This document shows positions 1-12,186 of a DNA stretch of 64,000 bases, piece after piece. Below the pieces are notes generated by a model that was given only the letters and a program-made list of their open reading frames with translations, ran no database searches and was not told the DNA's origin. Location of the stretch: positions 19,577,001-19,641,000 of the forward strand of contig NC_037094.1 of NCBI RefSeq assembly GCF_002994745.2, written 5' to 3'. The stretch is from Rosa chinensis. Its lineage: Eukaryota; Streptophyta; Magnoliopsida; Rosales; Rosaceae. The position numbers and the translations under genes are program-made. Numbering within the stretch: the first letter of the stretch is position 1; every line of letters starts with the position of its first letter.

Positions 1-417
1 TTCGTGGAAACAGAGCATATTCCGGAATCCAATTATAGTCGCACCTCTAAAAGAGGGCGCCAAGAGCGAAACCCTAATCTAAGGGATACTTCTGGACATT
101 CTGGTCCATATAATCGCTCTACTTAGGAAGGTAACCGCCAAAATAGGCGAACACGGAACCGAAGAGGTAAACGTGGAAAGCGAGAGGGAGGCAAAGCCTC
201 TGGCCATATTGGTGGCGCCACCAATACTAAGAGCCATCTAAATGACGCTTTCAAAGTGCCTCAATCAATGGAGTTCGAGCAAAGAGATATATGTTCTCGA
301 TGTGGAGTGTCTGATCATTGGGAGCATATTTGTAGAGCTCGTGAAGAACTTGTCACAGCCTACAAAGCATATTGTGAAGCAAGAGAAGCTCACTATGTGG
401 AACAAGAAGATCAATAA
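1..417 (+). pseudogene. copia gag C-terminal fragment with zinc knuckle
   Basis: Frame 1 from the first base gives a basic, Arg/Gly-rich stretch followed by a CX2CX4HX4C zinc knuckle (codons from base 292) and an acidic tail ending in TAA at 415-417. This is the nucleocapsid part of a copia Gag, which binds retroelement RNA in virus-like particles. One in-frame TAG lies at about 124-126, before the knuckle, so the protein is broken. The N-terminal gag domain is outside the window. Confidence 0.75.
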
Positions 418-1132
418 GATGCTCTAGAGTAAAGGGTTGAAGACTACAAATCTGGCTGGGATCAATAGATCTCCAATTCTGTTTAAGTCTTTATTTTTCC
501 AAGAGATGTAATATGCAATTGCCATATACTTTGTAGTAAATGCCAATGGTTTAGTCTTTCTTCAAAGTAGGCTCACCCAAAGTAAGTGTGATGTCTAGGA
601 AGGTTCTGAGATTAGTGGTACTTAAGCGAGCCTTGCTCCACCGACATCTCTCTCTACTCACTTGGTCATATTTATTTTGGAATTACTGAAAGAAGTTAGA
701 CGACTACCATTGTTTTACATTAGCTAGCATTTGGATTAGATTTTCCTAACGGTTAAGAGACAATGATGTACTTTGTTGGCTTATGAATAAAATTTCGAGT
801 TCTTTTCATTATGACTCAATTTTGATTCTGAGCATATGACTTTGTGACTACGATGGCTGAGCCGTCAGTATTAATTCAAGGACATGGAATAGCCCAAGTT
901 CCACTTGCCAAATGGCACCTTGATTACAGCTGTCACAGAAACTCTCTACACTCTTAGGGCAAATCGTACCCTATGAATAACCAACGAATTCCATGCAAAA
1001 ATGCATGTAGAGAACGGAAATGAGTTCCTTTACAATACCTTTAATTATTACGAACCAAGACGCTTCTTAGAGAAGTTTATGTGGCTCTCTAGTGGACCCT
1101 ATGTCACTATTCGAGCTATCCAATAAAAGTTA

Positions 1133-1262
1133 TGAGAGAAGATCTCTTGGATTTAGACACATATTGGCTTTGTCACGACAGGATAGGTCATCTTGGTCAT
1201 GATATGATGATCCGTCTACTAAAGACTTCACATGGACATATTTTCTCTCGAGCGAAATGAAG
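1133..1262 (+). pseudogene. copia GAG-pre-integrase fragment
   Basis: The translation has the tryptophan-leucine-x-His / GHxGHDMMIRLLK pattern typical of the zinc-binding GAG-pre-integrase domain of copia polyproteins. The closest parallel in this window is the same domain of copia B at about 10190-10270. Upstream sequence (430-1130) should correspond to the protease but is too decayed to delimit. The coding path stops about 130 bases before the inserted LTR element and resumes beyond 4457. Confidence 0.6.
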
Positions 1263-1393
1263 CATGAATCAAAAGTTGATTCTTGGACTAAGTGTGACCG
1301 ACGCTGCTGCCTAGGGCACCGCCTCCGTCCATCATCAGTCTAGGGCTAGCGTAGTCCCTATCCATGATGCCATGGATGGTGTTCCATGGCGTC

Positions 1394-1922
1394 TGTTAAC
1401 GTTAGAATCCGAGGGGACTCTAGTTAGCATCAAAGAGAGAGAGATAGAGAGAGAGAAAGAGTTGACACGAGATGTATAGTGGTTCGCCTCCGCATGAGCG
1501 GGAGACTACGTCCACTTGAATGTTTATACTAGTGTGTCGAGCCTTGCGGCCTAACATGATTACAAAGTGTGTTGTAATGGAGTGCATGAATGAATGTTTG
1601 AGTGGGAGGAGAGTTCCTTTTATAGATGAAGGAATGCTTCTCATTTACTTGTTCTTCGATGTGGGACAAGCAAAGTTACTATTCTAGTCTATTAAGCCTA
1701 GAAGCATGTAGAAAGCTATGTTGTGGTGGCATCTTGGCAAGGGCGGAAAGGTGGCCTCCCGACGTCGGATTTGAGACTTCCGGATACCGTGGCATAGCTT
1801 GAACATAGGGCTACACGATGCATGTCTCGGTTGGGCCTTGCCATGGTTCGTGGATGTCCCAAAGTGGGTGTTACTTATGCTTGGTGATGGAGAGAACTAG
1901 CTTGCTAGTGTAGGTATAAACA
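1394..1922 (-). repeat. 3' LTR of the non-autonomous element
   Basis: 529 bp, TG...CA, 99.4% identical to 3923-4451 (three substitutions). The minus strand carries a TATAAAAGG box near 1616-1624. The adjoining G-rich tract at 1923-1945 (minus strand) is the likely polypurine tract. Confidence 0.93.
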
Positions 1923-2124
1923 AGTCCCCGAAGTCCCCGAGTAAGAGTAGCTTCTTGGTTGGGGAGTTCAAATCATGAAGTCATCAAGCATAAGTAATAT
2001 CCGAGAGGCGCACGGCCCCTACAAGTCCCCGAGCTCCGCAAGCAAGAAGGGACTGGCCATCCTGCATCACAAAAGACCAAAAAATCGCATATGTAGTTAC
2101 ATCGGGGGTGCACAACCATAGATT

Positions 2125-2255
2125 CGTGGAGCCCGGAGGCTAGACCACATGTGAGAAAACGTGAAACAATGTGGTGCCCGGAGGCTAGACCATAGATAAG
2201 AAAATGTGAACAAGTGTAGTGCCCGGAGGCTAGACCACATGTAAGAAGCATTGAG
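2125..2255 (+). repeat. three-copy tandem repeat, about 45 bp
   Basis: The words GCCCGGAGGCTAGACCA and the following A-rich tail recur three times at roughly 2132, 2175 and 2220. The copies differ by substitutions and small indels. Confidence 0.7.
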
Positions 2256-2704
2256 AACAAAGAGTGTAATTAAAGCATGTTGGATAAGTGTAGCGAGTTA
2301 GGTGTTCGAGCAAGTTAGGTGTAGGCGCTATATGAGCGTGCGGGGTGTAGCCCAAGCGAGTCACGGCCATGCTTTGATACCTAAGCGAGTCATAACCGTT
2401 TCGCAAGCATTTATCCGAGCATGTTTAATTGAGCTATAAGTGTCACAAGGTTCTAGATGAATGTCACATGAAAGTGAAATTGAAGCATGTATGTGTGCAG
2501 CATGAACTTGTAGGAAAGTTGCTAATAACATATTGTAGACATGCTTAAAGGTATAGAGACATGTATAGTCATAGCATCGGTGGTAGCTCAAAGTGCAAGA
2601 GCGTAAGAGATAAGAAAATGCGACTTATCTGGCGGATGAGGTGTTTTCAAGCATGCAGCAACTCGTAATGGAGGTGGAATGATTGAAGAAAAGAGCTCAA
2701 GGTT

Positions 2705-2770
2705 CGGTGCTGACCAAAGTCAACAGTCAACATTGACCAAAGTCAACTGGAAGCATTGACCAGGTCAACG
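2705..2770 (-). promoter_or_regulatory. W-box (TTGAC) cluster, distal
   Basis: Six TTGAC/GTCAA cores fall within about 65 bp, in both orientations. TTGAC(C/T) is the core recognised by plant WRKY factors. Any regulatory role is inference. Confidence 0.45.
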
Positions 2771-3717
2771 CCAACCATATATTCAGAACGAGCGCAGCGA
2801 GCTAGCGGAGGATTGTAGCGAGCTAGCGGAGAGGCCAAGTGGAGCTGCCTTTGCTTGGCCGAGGTTTGCCGCTGGTGCTCAAGAGTGGCGAAGTCGGGCG
2901 GAACGGATCCGCTGGCCATGGCTGCTGGCATAGCGAAGGTGAAGCGCAGCGGGGGAATCTGGTCCAGTGGGCGGTGGTGTGCCGCCGGTGATTTCCAGCG
3001 GGGGAGCCTGGTCCAGTGGGCGGCGGTGTGCCGCCGCTGGGCATAGCTAGCGGTGGTGTTCCGCTTATGAAGATTGGTGGAGGTGGAGCTGCAGGCTCAA
3101 GGTTCGGCGGCGCTGCTGGATGTAGAAGGGCGAAGGTGATGCTACCATGACCGGAGTCGCCGTGGAGCGCCGCCGGACTTGAGGTGATGCCAGCGGAGGT
3201 AGCGCAGGTGGGCGGAACGTCGAGGTGGGCGGAACCCGGAGCTCAGCGGGTATTCGCAGCAGGCCTAAGTGCAGCGGGGAATGGGCTCTGTCGCTGACGG
3301 AGTTCGGCGGAACTCGGAGCTGGCGAAGGATCCGATCTCGGCGGAGGATCCGAGCGCGGCGGAGCCTGGAGCTGGCGGAGGTGGTTTGGCCAGGAAGTAG
3401 CTGCCAGGGAGAAGGGCCGCTGAAGAAGTGTGGCGCTGGAGCCTTGCCGGTGGTGAATTGGGCGGAAGAAGCCATGTCCGGCGGTGATATGCAGATATGC
3501 AGAGCTGCAGAGGGAGACTAGCAGGGGTAAGTTAGCGGAGCTGCAGGGGCTGGGTGCTTGACTGGCGGAGCAGAGGATGCAGCGAAGAAGGAGAGCTGGC
3601 GGAGCAATTGTCTGGCGGGAAATTTAAGAACTGGATGGGTGCCCAGAGAAGCTTTCTGGGTGTCCAGAGCAAATTTGCCGCCACTCTTTTTTTTTTTTTT
3701 TTTTTTTGAGTTGAGTT

Positions 3718-3868
3718 GGGCGTTGACCAACCTTGACTGGCGTTGACCAACCCCGCTGGGCGTTGACCGACCCCGCCGGGCGTTGACCGGCTCCGCTGGG
3801 CGTTGACCAAGCATTGACCGGCCCCTATTTGATGTTGAACGAGTGTTGACTCGACACTTTCGGGTCAA
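3718..3868 (-). promoter_or_regulatory. W-box (TTGACC) tandem array in the leader
   Basis: At least eight TTGAC cores, most as GTTGACC, recur at a spacing of about 20 bp within a degenerate GC-rich repeat. The array lies just downstream of the primer-binding site in the element's own direction, so it is in the transcribed leader. WRKY binding is an inference from the motif. Confidence 0.45.
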
Positions 3869-3902
3869 AGTTCGTGGTAGGTGACGAAGCCTTTGTGTTG
3901 GC

Positions 3903-3920
3903 TTCCCACAGACGGCGCCA
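3903..3920 (-). other. primer-binding site of the non-autonomous element
   Basis: On the minus strand the bases next to the LTR read TGGCGCCGTCTGTGGGAA, identical to the PBS of gypsy-1 at 15071-15088. This fixes the element's orientation. Confidence 0.85.
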
Positions 3921-3922
3921 AA

Positions 3923-4451
3923 TGTTAACCTTAGAATCCGAGGGGACTCTAGTTAGCATCAAAGAGAGAGAGATAGAGAGAGAGAAAGAGTTGACACGAG
4001 ATGTATAGTGGTTCGCCTCCGCATGAGCGGGAGACTACGTCCACTTGAATGTTTATACTAGTGTGTCGAGCCTTGCGGCCTAACATGATTACAAAGTGTG
4101 TTGTAATGGAGTGCATGAATGAATGTTTGAGTGGGAGGAGAGTTCCTTTTATAGATGAAGGAATGCTTCTCATTTACTTGTTCTTCGATGTGGGACAAGC
4201 AAAGTTACTATTCTAGTCTATTAAGCCTAGAAGCATGTAGAAAGCTATGTTGTGGTGGCATCTTGGCAAGGGCGGAAAGGTGGCCTCCCGACGTCGGATT
4301 TGCGACTTCCGGATACCGTGGCGTAGCTTGAACATAGGGCTACACGATGCATGTCTCGGTTGGGCCTTGCCATGGTTCGTGGATGTCCCAAAGTGGGTGT
4401 TACTTATGCTTGGTGATGGAGAGAACTAGCTTGCTAGTGTAGGTATAAACA
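3923..4451 (-). repeat. 5' LTR of the non-autonomous element
   Basis: 529 bp, partner of 1394-1922. It carries a minus-strand TATAAAAGG box at 4145-4153 and is followed by the target duplication GCGTC at 4452-4456. Confidence 0.93.
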
Positions 4452-4456
4452 GCGTC

Positions 4457-7372
4457 CATCATGGTGATGGCGCCCCAAGTGATGCTGCAATCACCAACTT
4501 GCTTCAAATAGCGTTTTAGACGCTCATGCCCAACCAAAATCTTCATTGGTTGCTTCTAAAGCCTCTCGCTCGTTTTTACAAAGCCCGTTCCTTAGGGAAC
4601 TTAGGACTGAGACTGTCCTCTACAAAGGTTATGAAAATACTCATTATGTTCTTACATAGAATCCTTAGGGATTCTGTGGACTAGTTCAACCAACTTGCGG
4701 ACGTTTAAATATCTCATGATGTTGGTTGACACGCAAACACGCTGGTCACGTGTTGTGCCATTATCCACTTGAAATGCTGCTTATGCTACACTCCTAGCAT
4801 ATATCATATGACAATAGGCTCACTCCCCAGATCATCCTATTCAGTCAATTGGATTTGACTGTGCTAGAGTATTCACATCGAAGACTTTCGATGGTTATTG
4901 CATTAGGACTAATGTTGGCCATTATATTCCCATGAACACACCCAATTGGTCTCGTGGAAACTTCTACGATGGTAGTCCGAACATTGGTAATGCGCACCAA
5001 TCTTCTTACATCCGATTGAGGTGATGCAATATCGCATGCAGCTATGCTAATTCGTCTATGACCTACCGCCACTCAATGTACCTCTGCGTTATAGCTAGTG
5101 ACTGGGTACACGTATTTTGTACTTACGCACATTTGAGTGAGCCATTTATGTGCCCATTGCGCTGCCACAATGCACTCAAATAGGTCCTTACAGACGAATG
5201 GGCCACTCAGTTGGATTTGAGACTCCAACAATCGTCCGCCACTTAATGCCCTTGCAAGGCGATCTCATTATCGCTAGATTTGCGGGTTGTCACTTTCATG
5301 AGACAGTCTTCCTGTCGTTAAGGGGAGATAAGAACACGGATGTTCAATAGGGACGACAGAAATTGTCGTGGCTTGTCCCCACTATGTCTCATCTCGATCC
5401 CTATTACAGTGACGAGATCACACAAATATGCTGCAAACATGCCTGCAAGGAAGGACATCCTTACGAGAGGACGTAGCGCCACCCTACACGGAGGTAGGCA
5501 TGGCGCCAACACCAAATAGAGTGGCACTCTGGCGTTACAGGCCATGGCCCCAGCTAGGATGCGTGGGAGGCCAGTGGGTTCGAAGGATACTTTGGCACAT
5601 TCCAATCCTTTGATCATCAAGACTCAAAATCTGTCTCATGAGTATCTTCCGGGTTATGGTTATCGTTGGGGGACGCCTCAACGTCAGAACCTATTCCTGA
5701 GAATATAGAGCTCTATGAAACTTACACTAGTGTACATGATACGTGGGATAGAAACTTCATCTTAATTGATGATGTAGTTGCTCATTTCGTTGCGCATGAG
5801 TTTGTTGAGTCTAATGATATCGAACCATTCTCCGTTGATGAATGAATGCCAACGTAGAGAGATTTGGCCTAAATGAAAAGATGCGATCCAAGTTAAGTTA
5901 GATTCTCTAACGAAGAGGACGATTTTTGAGCCAGTGATGGCAACACCTCCTAACATAAAACATGTTGACTAATGGGTCATCGTTAGAAAGCGTAGTGAGA
6001 AAAAGAGATGGTAATCTCGCCTTATAGCGCAAGGCTTCTCACAAAACTCCCTGGAATTGACTACGATGAGACATATTCTCTCGTAATGGATATCATTGCA
6101 CTCCACTACCCTGTCAGTTTGGTAGTTTCCAAATAACTGAACATGCAGCTTACAAATGTGGTCACTACGTATCGCTATAGGGATCTAGATACGGAATATA
6201 CATGAAGGTTCATGGTGAACTTCATTTACCCAAGTCAAATGGCTCTAGACCATGGAGCGCATTTACAAAGAGGTTGAAACGCTCGCTAAAATGACTACTT
6301 GATTGGGAGGGGATCTGCCCACGCGTTTCCATAACAAGTTTCGGATTCTATCGCGGTTCATGTTGGACATGATCTTCATTAGAAGCCCTTAAAGAGTTAA
6401 GGGAAACTGCTAAACACTTGAAATCTGAAAGTTTGAGATGAAGGATTTTGGGAGAACACGATTATGTCTCGGTTTAGAACTTGAGCATCGTGCCTATAGA
6501 TGCTTAGGCATTTTGACAAGGTCAAGCCTTCAAGCACCCCCATGATCGTCCATAGTCTTGATCCTGAAAAAGGATCCTCTTCGTCGAAAGGATGATGACG
6601 AAGATGTGCTAGAGGCAGAAGTGCCTTACTTAGTACAATAGGCGCATTATTGTACTTGTACTAATGCACAAGACTGGACATCTCATATGTTGTAAACTTG
6701 TTAGCTAGATATAGCTCTGCACCAATGCGACGCCGTTGGATTGGTGTAAAAGATATCTTTCGATATTTGAGATGTATGATTGATATGGGCTTGTTTTATC
6801 CCTACAAAGAGATGATGGATTCGGACCCATCACACACCAGGTACGCTGCCAACACTGGTCTGCGTCCACTATCCCCATCCCAAAACGACATGTGTTTTGG
6901 AAGGTTTTGCTGATGTTAGCTATCTCTTTGACCCACACAAAGGTCATTCCCAATCCGGTAAGTGTTCACCATGGGAAAAGACCGTGACATCTTGTAGGTC
7001 TACAGAATAGACTCTAATCGCTATATCTTCAAACAATGCAGAGATCATTGCTCTTCATGTAGTGGTTCGTGAATGAATATGGATTGGATTCATAACTACG
7101 CATGTTCGAACAATTGTGGTTTGAAGTCTACCATAGATGAGCCTACGAGCATTTAGGATAATGCTGCTTGTTTTGAACAAATGAGGCAAGACTACATCAA
7201 AAGCGATAACACCAAGCATAATCAGCAACAACAGACTCTCCTCGAGATCAAAGTGGACTAGGTTCTATCTGAGGACAGTGAGGCAGACTTATTTACTAAG
7301 TCATTGCCCAAATCCACGTTCGAGAAACATGTGGCAAGAATTGACTTGCGGAAATTATCTGAACTCCCATGA
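4457..7372 (+). pseudogene. copia A integrase-RT-RNase H remnant
   Basis: Translations in shifting frames show a copia integrase core (about 4620-5150), the integrase C-terminal region (about 5150-5340), reverse transcriptase (about 5960-6500; the 'YDET' entry motif is visible near 6060) and RNase H (about 6690-7370, ending in the conserved FEKH...LRKL tail). Stops occur every few dozen codons in all frames, so it is dead. The closest relative here is the copia C remnant at 26402-28527, with shared wording throughout. Confidence 0.8.
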
Positions 7373-7564
7373 TCGTAGTCATCAGGGGGAGGTGTAGACA
7401 TCAGGGGGAGATGTCTACATGTTCACCTCGAAACATGAAGGGTGTGTTGTGCTCTTTTTCCCCTTCGATCGAGGTTATTTTTGTCCCACTAGGTTTTTGT
7501 TACTCGGCAAGGTTTTTAACGAGGCAACGAGAGAAGCACCGTGTTTGGACAACACAAGGGGGAG

Positions 7565-7767
7565 TGTTTAAGGATATCTCTATTTGTGTTTGGCCCAAAC
7601 TCTAGGTTACTTGACCTAGTGGTAATATGGTTTAATTAGAAGAATCTAGAGATTATCTTTCCTTGTATGATTCTAACTCTATGCATTGTAATCCTCTATA
7701 TAAAGAGACCCCTATTATCAATGAGAATACACAGCGATTATCTCTCAATTTCTGATTCCCTAAAACA
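7565..7767 (+). repeat. 3' LTR of copia A
   Basis: 203 bp starting TGTTTAAGG after the purine-rich tract CAAGGGGGAG and ending CCCTAAAACA. It contains a TATATAAAG box at 7697-7705. Its second half aligns with the 238-bp LTRs of copia C. Confidence 0.75.
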
Positions 7768-8618
7768 AAAAAAAAAACAAAAAAGGGTGATCAGGCCCAA
7801 AGTAACGACCCGGCCCGAAAGAAAAAAAAAAGGCCCTGCGGCCTAGAAAGAAAAAAAGGGAAAAGAAAAAGAAAAAGAAAAAAAAAAGAACATAGCTCAC
7901 TGCTGAAAAGAAAGAAGAAGCGGGCCAATTTTTCTCAAGCAAAAAAAATCGCTACGCACGCCTGCATCAACACACGTTTGCACTAGGATTGTTTTATTTT
8001 CTCCAAACCAAGTATGTTCTCTTTTATTTATTTAATTTCATACTTTGGTATAATTAATTGTTTATAATTAGAACTTTTAAGCATGTTTAATTAGATAATA
8101 TTGATTTATTTTTTTTAAGCATGCCTGTTATTTATGTCTTATGTAATTATCTTTAAGCATGATTATATATTTTTTGTTATATATTATTTATGAAATTTTG
8201 AGCATGTTTTGTAATTTTTATTTACCTTTATATAATTATTCCTAAGCATGCTTTTATATTATGCTATTGTTTACATTTTTACGCATGATATATTATGTGT
8301 AACATATATTTTGTTGTATATTTGTGAAATTTGAGCATGCCATGTAATTTATTTTTATATATGCTATGTTTAAATGTGCTATGGTTATTCCTTATTTAGC
8401 ATGCTACATATAAATTGCATCTTGCCATGACAATGAAAATTCATGCGCATTATAAATAAACACATAATTACCGTGATAAAGTATTTTCACATAGCATCGG
8501 AAAAAAAAAGTGACCATTACGAATCTTGGTCTTGAAATCTAATTCATATTTTTGGAAAATAATTCACGTGGATGTCTTTATGACTGCGTAATTTATATAT
8601 TCCATCTTGTTTATGTAG
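7768..8618. other. AT-rich leader/spacer before copia B gag
   Basis: A-rich sequence, then a strongly AT-rich stretch with repeated AAGCATG words. I found no LTR matching copia B's 3' LTR and no primer-binding site, so the 5' LTR of copia B seems lost. No coding signal was seen. Confidence 0.5.
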
Positions 8619-9613
8619 ATGGCTGATCCAACTCGACCTGAATTTGACATCTTGGACTCAGAAGGACTTGAGTACCATCGTTGGGTTTCCGATGTGGAAA
8701 CTGCCTTTGTGGCAAAGACTACACTGCCACCATTACTGACCCCAAAGATGATGAACCATCTAATACGGTGAAAGCAAATGCCTTAATGTTTCTGAGGCGA
8801 CATATTGATCCTAGCCTACGCTAGGAGTACCTTCAATTGAAGACACCCAAAGAACTGTGGGGTGCCATTAAGGGACGTTTTGGGAACATTCATGACACCT
8901 TGCTCCCAGAATTGACCGTTTAGTGGAATGAAATCCGCTTGCTTGACTACAAAAGGGTCAATGACTTCAACAAGGACATGTTGCACCTAAAGGCACATCT
9001 CAGTTTATGTGGAAATGAACTCACAGAAGATGATATGATCTAGAAGTCTCTTTCTACTTTTCCTACTTCAGCACTTACATTAGCGAACCAGTATAGGCTG
9101 AAATATGACAACAAAAGAATCACAACATTCAATAAGCTGATCAGCTTACTGCAAGTGGCGGAGAGGCATAATGAGGTTCTCTTGACCAACAATGCCAAAC
9201 CCACTGGGACAAAGAAAACTCCCGAGGCTAATTATGGAAAAATGAAAGGTGGAAAGAACTCCAAAGCAAAGGGGTTTAGACGTGCTAATCCCTACCCATG
9301 TGGTAACAATGCACCTCGTGGAAAGGGATGTGGGGGTAGTGGAAACAAGGTGCAAAAGGCACCTAAGAATCCTTTTGTCAAAAATGAAAGAGTTGACAAT
9401 GAACCATGCTATAGGTGTGGAGTCATTGGGCATTGGTACAAGAACTATCAAGCAAGCAACATAGTAGCAGCCAATTACAAGAGGTATATGGAGTCTAAAG
9501 AACAAGAGGCTCACTATATGGAAGAAGGAGGCCATGACCTAGATGTCGACCTCACAATTGCAGACTTCAATGGCAACGAGGAACTTGCTGTCAATGGATG
9601 CTCTCAATCTTGA
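8619..9613 (+). pseudogene. copia B gag
   Basis: The ATG at 8619 opens a copia Gag (UBN2/Retrotran_gag_2 type) beginning MADPTRPEFDIL. A frameshift near 8716 and three or more in-frame TAG codons between 8820 and 9045 break it; the frame is then open from 9155 to the TGA at 9611-9613. The C-terminal zinc knuckle CYRCGVIGHWYKNY has a tyrosine where the last cysteine belongs, so the zinc site is also damaged. Gag normally assembles the particle and binds RNA; this copy cannot make an intact protein. Confidence 0.8.
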
Positions 9614-10008
9614 CTGATCTGCTTTATTTATTTTATTTTCCAAAGACAGATGTGAAGGCATAATGCCTTATTTTTTTAATTAGACTATTGCTTGGTCTTA
9701 AAGTTTATTTCAATAGTGGTTTGATGAATTAGATTTCTAAACAAGACCTTGATTTGATTATCGTTGGCTTATTAATAAATTTCGGATTTTATTCTGAAGC
9801 ATTGAATTTATTCGATTTTATTTACTACACATATTTACATGGTTAGAAATAGCACTATAAAGATGTAAAGCAATACATCTAGAAAAAAAGAAAAAATTTA
9901 GAATGAAAAGATTATCATTCTACCTAAATAGAAATACTCTAAAGAATATGAGATATGCTCTGTATGCACCAAGAGCTAATTGAACCTTATTAAGTTTCAA
10001 AGATATTC

Positions 10009-11073
10009 GTGTCAATGGTTATCATGTATAATGGAACTGAATACCTTTATATTACCTCTAATGAATGCGGAAGGAAACGCATTTTAGATAAACTTACGAG
10101 TCAATCTAATGGACTGTACCTCACTACGATTCATATCATTGAATCTTATGCTGTCACCAACAATGAAATGTGGGACACTGACTCATACAGGTTTTGGCAT
10201 GACCTCCTAGAGCACCCCGGTCATGACATGATGATCCGTATTTTAAAGAACTCACATGGACATCCATTCTTTCGAGTGAAAAATAAAATGGGAGAAAAAT
10301 CCGCCATAATGCAAGGTGTCGGTCCTAGTACTGCTCAAATGCAGCCATTGCCTTCTGAAGTACCAGAAGCACTACCTCCCTCCCAGTATGCCTTATTGAC
10401 TATTTCAAAGGAACATCACTCATTTTTCAAAGCCTGCTCTTTAGCAAAAACAGGATCGAGACATTCCTATGCTAAAGACATAAAACAAAACATTCAATTC
10501 TTACAAAGGATACAAGGAGATATCTGTGGACCTATCCATCCAGAATGCGGACCATTCAAGTAGTTTATTGTTCTGGTGGATGCTTCGATACGCTGGTCAT
10601 ATGTCGCTTTATTGTCCACAAGAAATGCTGCATTTGCAAAACTCCTAGCACAGATTATACGTTTAAGGGCTCACCGCCCTGATCACCCTCTCAAGTCTAT
10701 AAGGCTTGATAATACTGGAGAGTTTATGTCAAAAACATTTGATGATTATTGCATGTCTATTAGGATCGATGTAAAGCATCCTGTACCCCATGTGCATACA
10801 CAAAATGGTCTCGCAGAAGCCACCATCAAAAGGCTATAGATGGTGGATAGGGCACAGGTTATGCGCACCAACCTTCCTATATCTGCTAGGGGTTATGCAA
10901 TATTGCAAGCAGCTTTACTTATTTGTTTCAGACCCACTGTTAGCCAACCATTTTTTGTGTACCAGTTGGTAATTGGATATGAGCCTGACATTTCACACTT
11001 ACGCATATTTGGTTGTGCAGTATATGTTCCTATTGCGCCCACACAGCACATCAAAATGGGTCCTTATATATGA
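10009..11073 (+). pseudogene. copia B GAG-pre-integrase and integrase core
   Basis: An open stretch from 10009 holds the GAG-pre-integrase domain (FWHDLLEHPGHDMM). Integrase follows across stop codons at 10561, 10837 and 11071. The catalytic triad neighbourhoods are recognisable: the first Asp in VLVDASIRWSY, the second in RLDNTGEF, and the Glu in NGLAEATIKRL. Integrase would join element DNA to the host chromosome. The single-base stops mark this as inactive. The segment 9614-10008 should hold the protease but is too decayed to define. Confidence 0.75.
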
Positions 11074-12186
11074 TTAAGTATTTATGTTGGATAAGAATCT
11101 CCAACAATTATCCGCTACTTAGAACCCTTAACAGGCGATCTCTTCACTGCTAGATTCGCGGATTGTCACTTTGATGAGAAAATCTTCCCGTCATTAGGGG
11201 GAGATAGGAAAAAGGATTTTCCAAGGAAACGACAGGAATTGTCGTGGTTTGTCCCCACTCTGTCTCATTTTGATCCCCGCATTTCACAATCTGAAAGTGA
11301 AGTGAGAAGAATAATCGATCTTCAGAGTGTAACAGATTCAATGCCTGATACGTGTACCGATATTGCAAAAGTGACGAGATCACACATACCATCTGCAAAT
11401 GTGATTGCAAGGTTAGAAGTCCCCAACAAGGGGCACAGTGTTGCAGATAGAGGCACTGCAACCACACTTAGTGGAGGTGTGGTTAAGACGATGGCACCCC
11501 AAAGGAAGAGGGGGAGGCCACTTGGTTCGATTGACACTCACCCAAGTAAGAAGAGGGTGAGTAAGGCACAAACCGATCCATTAATCATCAATGTAGAGAA
11601 TCCCTCTCATGAGATTGTCTCTGATTATAGTTATGTCCATGAATCAATATTGGAGGACATTCTAATGTTTGAAATGATTCCAGGGAACAAAAAAATCTCA
11701 ATGGATTATGAGATTGTGTATGAGTTGATGGAAAGATCTTCCATACACATTGATTATATATTTGCATACACTGTTGCTCAAGATCGAAATCATAGAGCAC
11801 GATGATATCGAACCACGCTCTGTTGTAGAATGTCAACAAAGAGCATATTGGCCCAAATGGAAAAAAACAATCCAGGTAGAATTAGATTCTCTGACAAAGA
11901 GATAGGTATTTGGTTCGGTAGTGCTAACCCCACCAAGTGTAAAGCATGTAGGACATAAATGGGGTCTTTGTCAGAAAATGTAATGAGAAGAATGAAGTCC
12001 TGAGGTACAAGGCTCGCTTGTGGAGCAAGGTTTCTCACAAAGCCCTGGAATTGACTATGAGGAGACATGCTCTTCCGTAATGGATGTTATAACGTTCCGC
12101 TACTTAGTTAGCTTGGTAGTTTTCAAAGGATTGGAAATGCAGCTCATCGATGTGGTTACTGCATATCTCTATGGGGATCTAGATTC

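Larger units (their letters stand above)
1923..3922 (-). other. non-coding interior of the non-autonomous element
   Basis: About 2 kb between the LTRs. It holds a PPT-proximal block shared with both Tat gypsy elements, a short tandem repeat, GC-rich simple sequence built on CCGCTAGC/CCGCCGG words, a T-homopolymer near 3690-3707, and two clusters of TTGAC motifs. I find no gag, protease, RT or integrase signature in any frame. Confidence 0.7.
1394..4451 (-). mobile_element. young non-autonomous LTR retrotransposon (LARD-like, Tat-related)
   Basis: Two 529-bp direct repeats (1394-1922 and 3923-4451) start TG and end CA, differ at only three positions, and are flanked by a perfect 5-bp target duplication GCGTC (1389-1393, 4452-4456). 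A primer-binding site lies just inside the right LTR on the minus strand, so the element reads right to left. The 2.0-kb interior has no gag or pol homology; the short open frames it contains look like chance frames in GC-rich sequence. It must borrow proteins from another element. The PBS, and the segment next to the polypurine tract, match the Tat gypsy elements elsewhere in this window, which points to a Tat helper. Confidence 0.92.
1..7767 (+). mobile_element. Ty1-copia retrotransposon A, truncated at the window edge, decayed
   Basis: This is a copia element whose left end lies outside the window. Reading left to right it shows the gag zinc knuckle, GAG-pre-integrase, integrase, reverse transcriptase and RNase H remnants in the usual copia order, then a polypurine tract and a 3' LTR. 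Stops and frameshifts are scattered through every domain, so no autonomous protein remains. A separate LTR element interrupts it at 1394-4451. The 3' LTR resembles those of copia C at 14171 and 28749, so A and C belong to one family. Confidence 0.85.

Noticed and set aside
3065..3868. Open frames in the interior of the non-autonomous element
   Set aside because: They are GC-rich with repetitive words, give no known domain, overlap on both strands and lack a shared frame with anything else. They are not supported as genes.
1420..4173. Identical 74-codon minus-strand frame present in both LTRs
   Set aside because: Its duplication is explained by the LTRs themselves. There is no domain and it overlaps the promoter region.
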